DNA of 64,000 nt from Lactobacillus taiwanensis DSM 21401 (GTDB lineage Bacteria; Bacillota; Bacilli; Lactobacillales; Lactobacillaceae). The notes beneath the pieces are model-generated. The model saw only the letters and a program-made list of their open reading frames with translations, ran no database searches and was not told the origin of the DNA. Every line of letters begins with the position of its first letter. Positions within the stretch are counted from its first letter, which is position 1. This document shows, one piece after another, positions 63,315-64,000 of the stretch. The stretch lies in NCBI RefSeq assembly GCF_001436695.1, contig NZ_AYZG01000051.1, positions 312,387-376,386 on the forward strand, in the 5' to 3' direction. The position numbers were made by a program, and so were the translations under genes.

Positions 63315-64000
63315 TTGAAATTAAAAAATAACGAAGTCGGCGTTTACGCTATAGGGGGTCTAGGCGAAATCGGCCGTAATATGTACTGCGTTGAGTACCA
63401 AGATGAAATTATCATCATGGACTGCGGTATCAAATTCCCAGAAGACGATATGATGGGAATTAACTATGTTATCTCAGACTATTCTTATTTAGTTAAGAAC
63501 AGAAAAAAAATTAAAGCATTAGTAGTCACTCACGGACACGAAGACCATATTGGAGGAATTCCTTATCTTTTAAAGAAGATTCCGGAAATTCCAGTCTATG
63601 CTACTCCATTTGCTTTAGCTTTAATTCGTGGAAAGCTTGATGAACACGGTATTTTAAATTCTAGTGAACTTCATGAAGAACACGAAGATACTGTTTTAAA
63701 GTTCGATAAATTATCAGTTACTTTCTTTAGGACAACTCACTCAATTCCTGATACCTTAGGAATTGCAGTTCATACTCCTGAAGGGGCTGTTCTTTTCACT
63801 GGGGACTTCAAGTTTGACCTAACTCCAGTTATGAATCAACCAGCTCCTGACTTTCAGGAAATGGCTAAACTAGGAAAAGAAGGTGTCTTAGCCCTCTTAT
63901 CTGATTCTACTAATGCAGAAGTTCCTACGTTTACAAAATCAGAAAGATTTGTTGCTCATTCATTGCACGACATCATTACTGGAATCAAAGGTAGAATTAT
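63315..64000 (+). CDS. rnjA: Ribonuclease J1, N-terminal part (cut by window edge)
   Basis: 5'-3' exo- and endoribonuclease of the RNA decay machinery. The TTG at 63315 opens LKLKNNEVGVYAIGGLGEIG, the usual J1 start; GAGG lies 14 bases upstream, a long spacing. The metal motif HGHEDH is complete (VVTHGHEDHIGGIPYLL), unlike RnjB at 49850. Further motifs RTTHSIPDTLG and TGDFKFDLTP are present. About 228 codons are visible and the frame is open to the window end. Confidence 0.95.
   Translation, partial: MKLKNNEVGVYAIGGLGEIGRNMYCVEYQDEIIIMDCGIKFPEDDMMGINYVISDYSYLVKNRKKIKALVVTHGHEDHIGGIPYLLKKIPEIPVYATPFALALIRGKLDEHGILNSSELHEEHEDTVLKFDKLSVTFFRTTHSIPDTLGIAVHTPEGAVLFTGDFKFDLTPVMNQPAPDFQEMAKLGKEGVLALLSDSTNAEVPTFTKSERFVAHSLHDIITGIKGRI

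Noticed and set aside
1-64000. tRNA or rRNA genes, CRISPR arrays, prophage genes
   Set aside because: None was recognised on either strand by reading; a tRNA scan and CRISPR finder would be decisive but were not available.

Overview
The window reads as chromosomal DNA of a low-GC Gram-positive, most likely the Lactobacillus gasseri / L. johnsonii group. This is an inference from the protein sequences, the gene order rpsO-rnjB-tuf-tig-clpX-yihA, and a five-gene EPS regulatory head (epsA-E) in front of a polysaccharide cluster. Nearly all genes lie on the minus strand, so the layout below runs left to right and transcription mostly runs right to left.

Layout. 1-640: broken IS30-family element. 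689-4378: dTDP-L-rhamnose operon rfbBACD behind a MerR-type promoter. 4395-6499: MerR regulator-methyltransferase fusion and an unknown Zn-ribbon protein. 6655-22112: accessory island. It holds remnants of IS3, ISL3 and ISNCY elements, a compact five-gene operon built around a Ycf46-like AAA+ ATPase (7451-11851), a DRT2/UG2-like reverse transcriptase with a structured upstream non-coding RNA (12105-13824), three unrecognised membrane proteins, and a toxin-antitoxin pair (DUF4411 PIN-like toxin broken by an amber codon, plus an ImmA/IrrE metallopeptidase). 22389-37301: complete Wzx/Wzy exopolysaccharide operon with galactofuranose capability (glf). 37532-39079: sigma factor and ComK-like protein, probably competence regulators. 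39198-43910: DsbA-like proteins, a lipoprotein, a tyrosine phosphatase and small hypotheticals. 44122-62068: housekeeping genes (yihA, clpX, tig, tuf, rnjB, rpsO, holA, comEC, comEA, sepM-like, coaD, rsmD, ylbG, ftsW, typA) with rpsT on the plus strand. 62338-64000: plus-strand def, rpoY and the start of rnjA.

How it works together. rfbBACD makes dTDP-rhamnose, and glf makes UDP-galactofuranose. EpsE primes undecaprenyl phosphate, six glycosyltransferases extend the repeat unit, Wzx and Wzy export and polymerise it, and EpsA-D control chain length, phosphorylation and wall attachment. The accessory island lies between the rhamnose operon and the EPS operon and looks like a defence and mobile-element hotspot. 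The two most interesting items are the Ycf46-type cassette, bracketed by same-orientation ISL3 left-end remnants, and the reverse transcriptase with its hairpin-rich RNA. Functions for both are inference.
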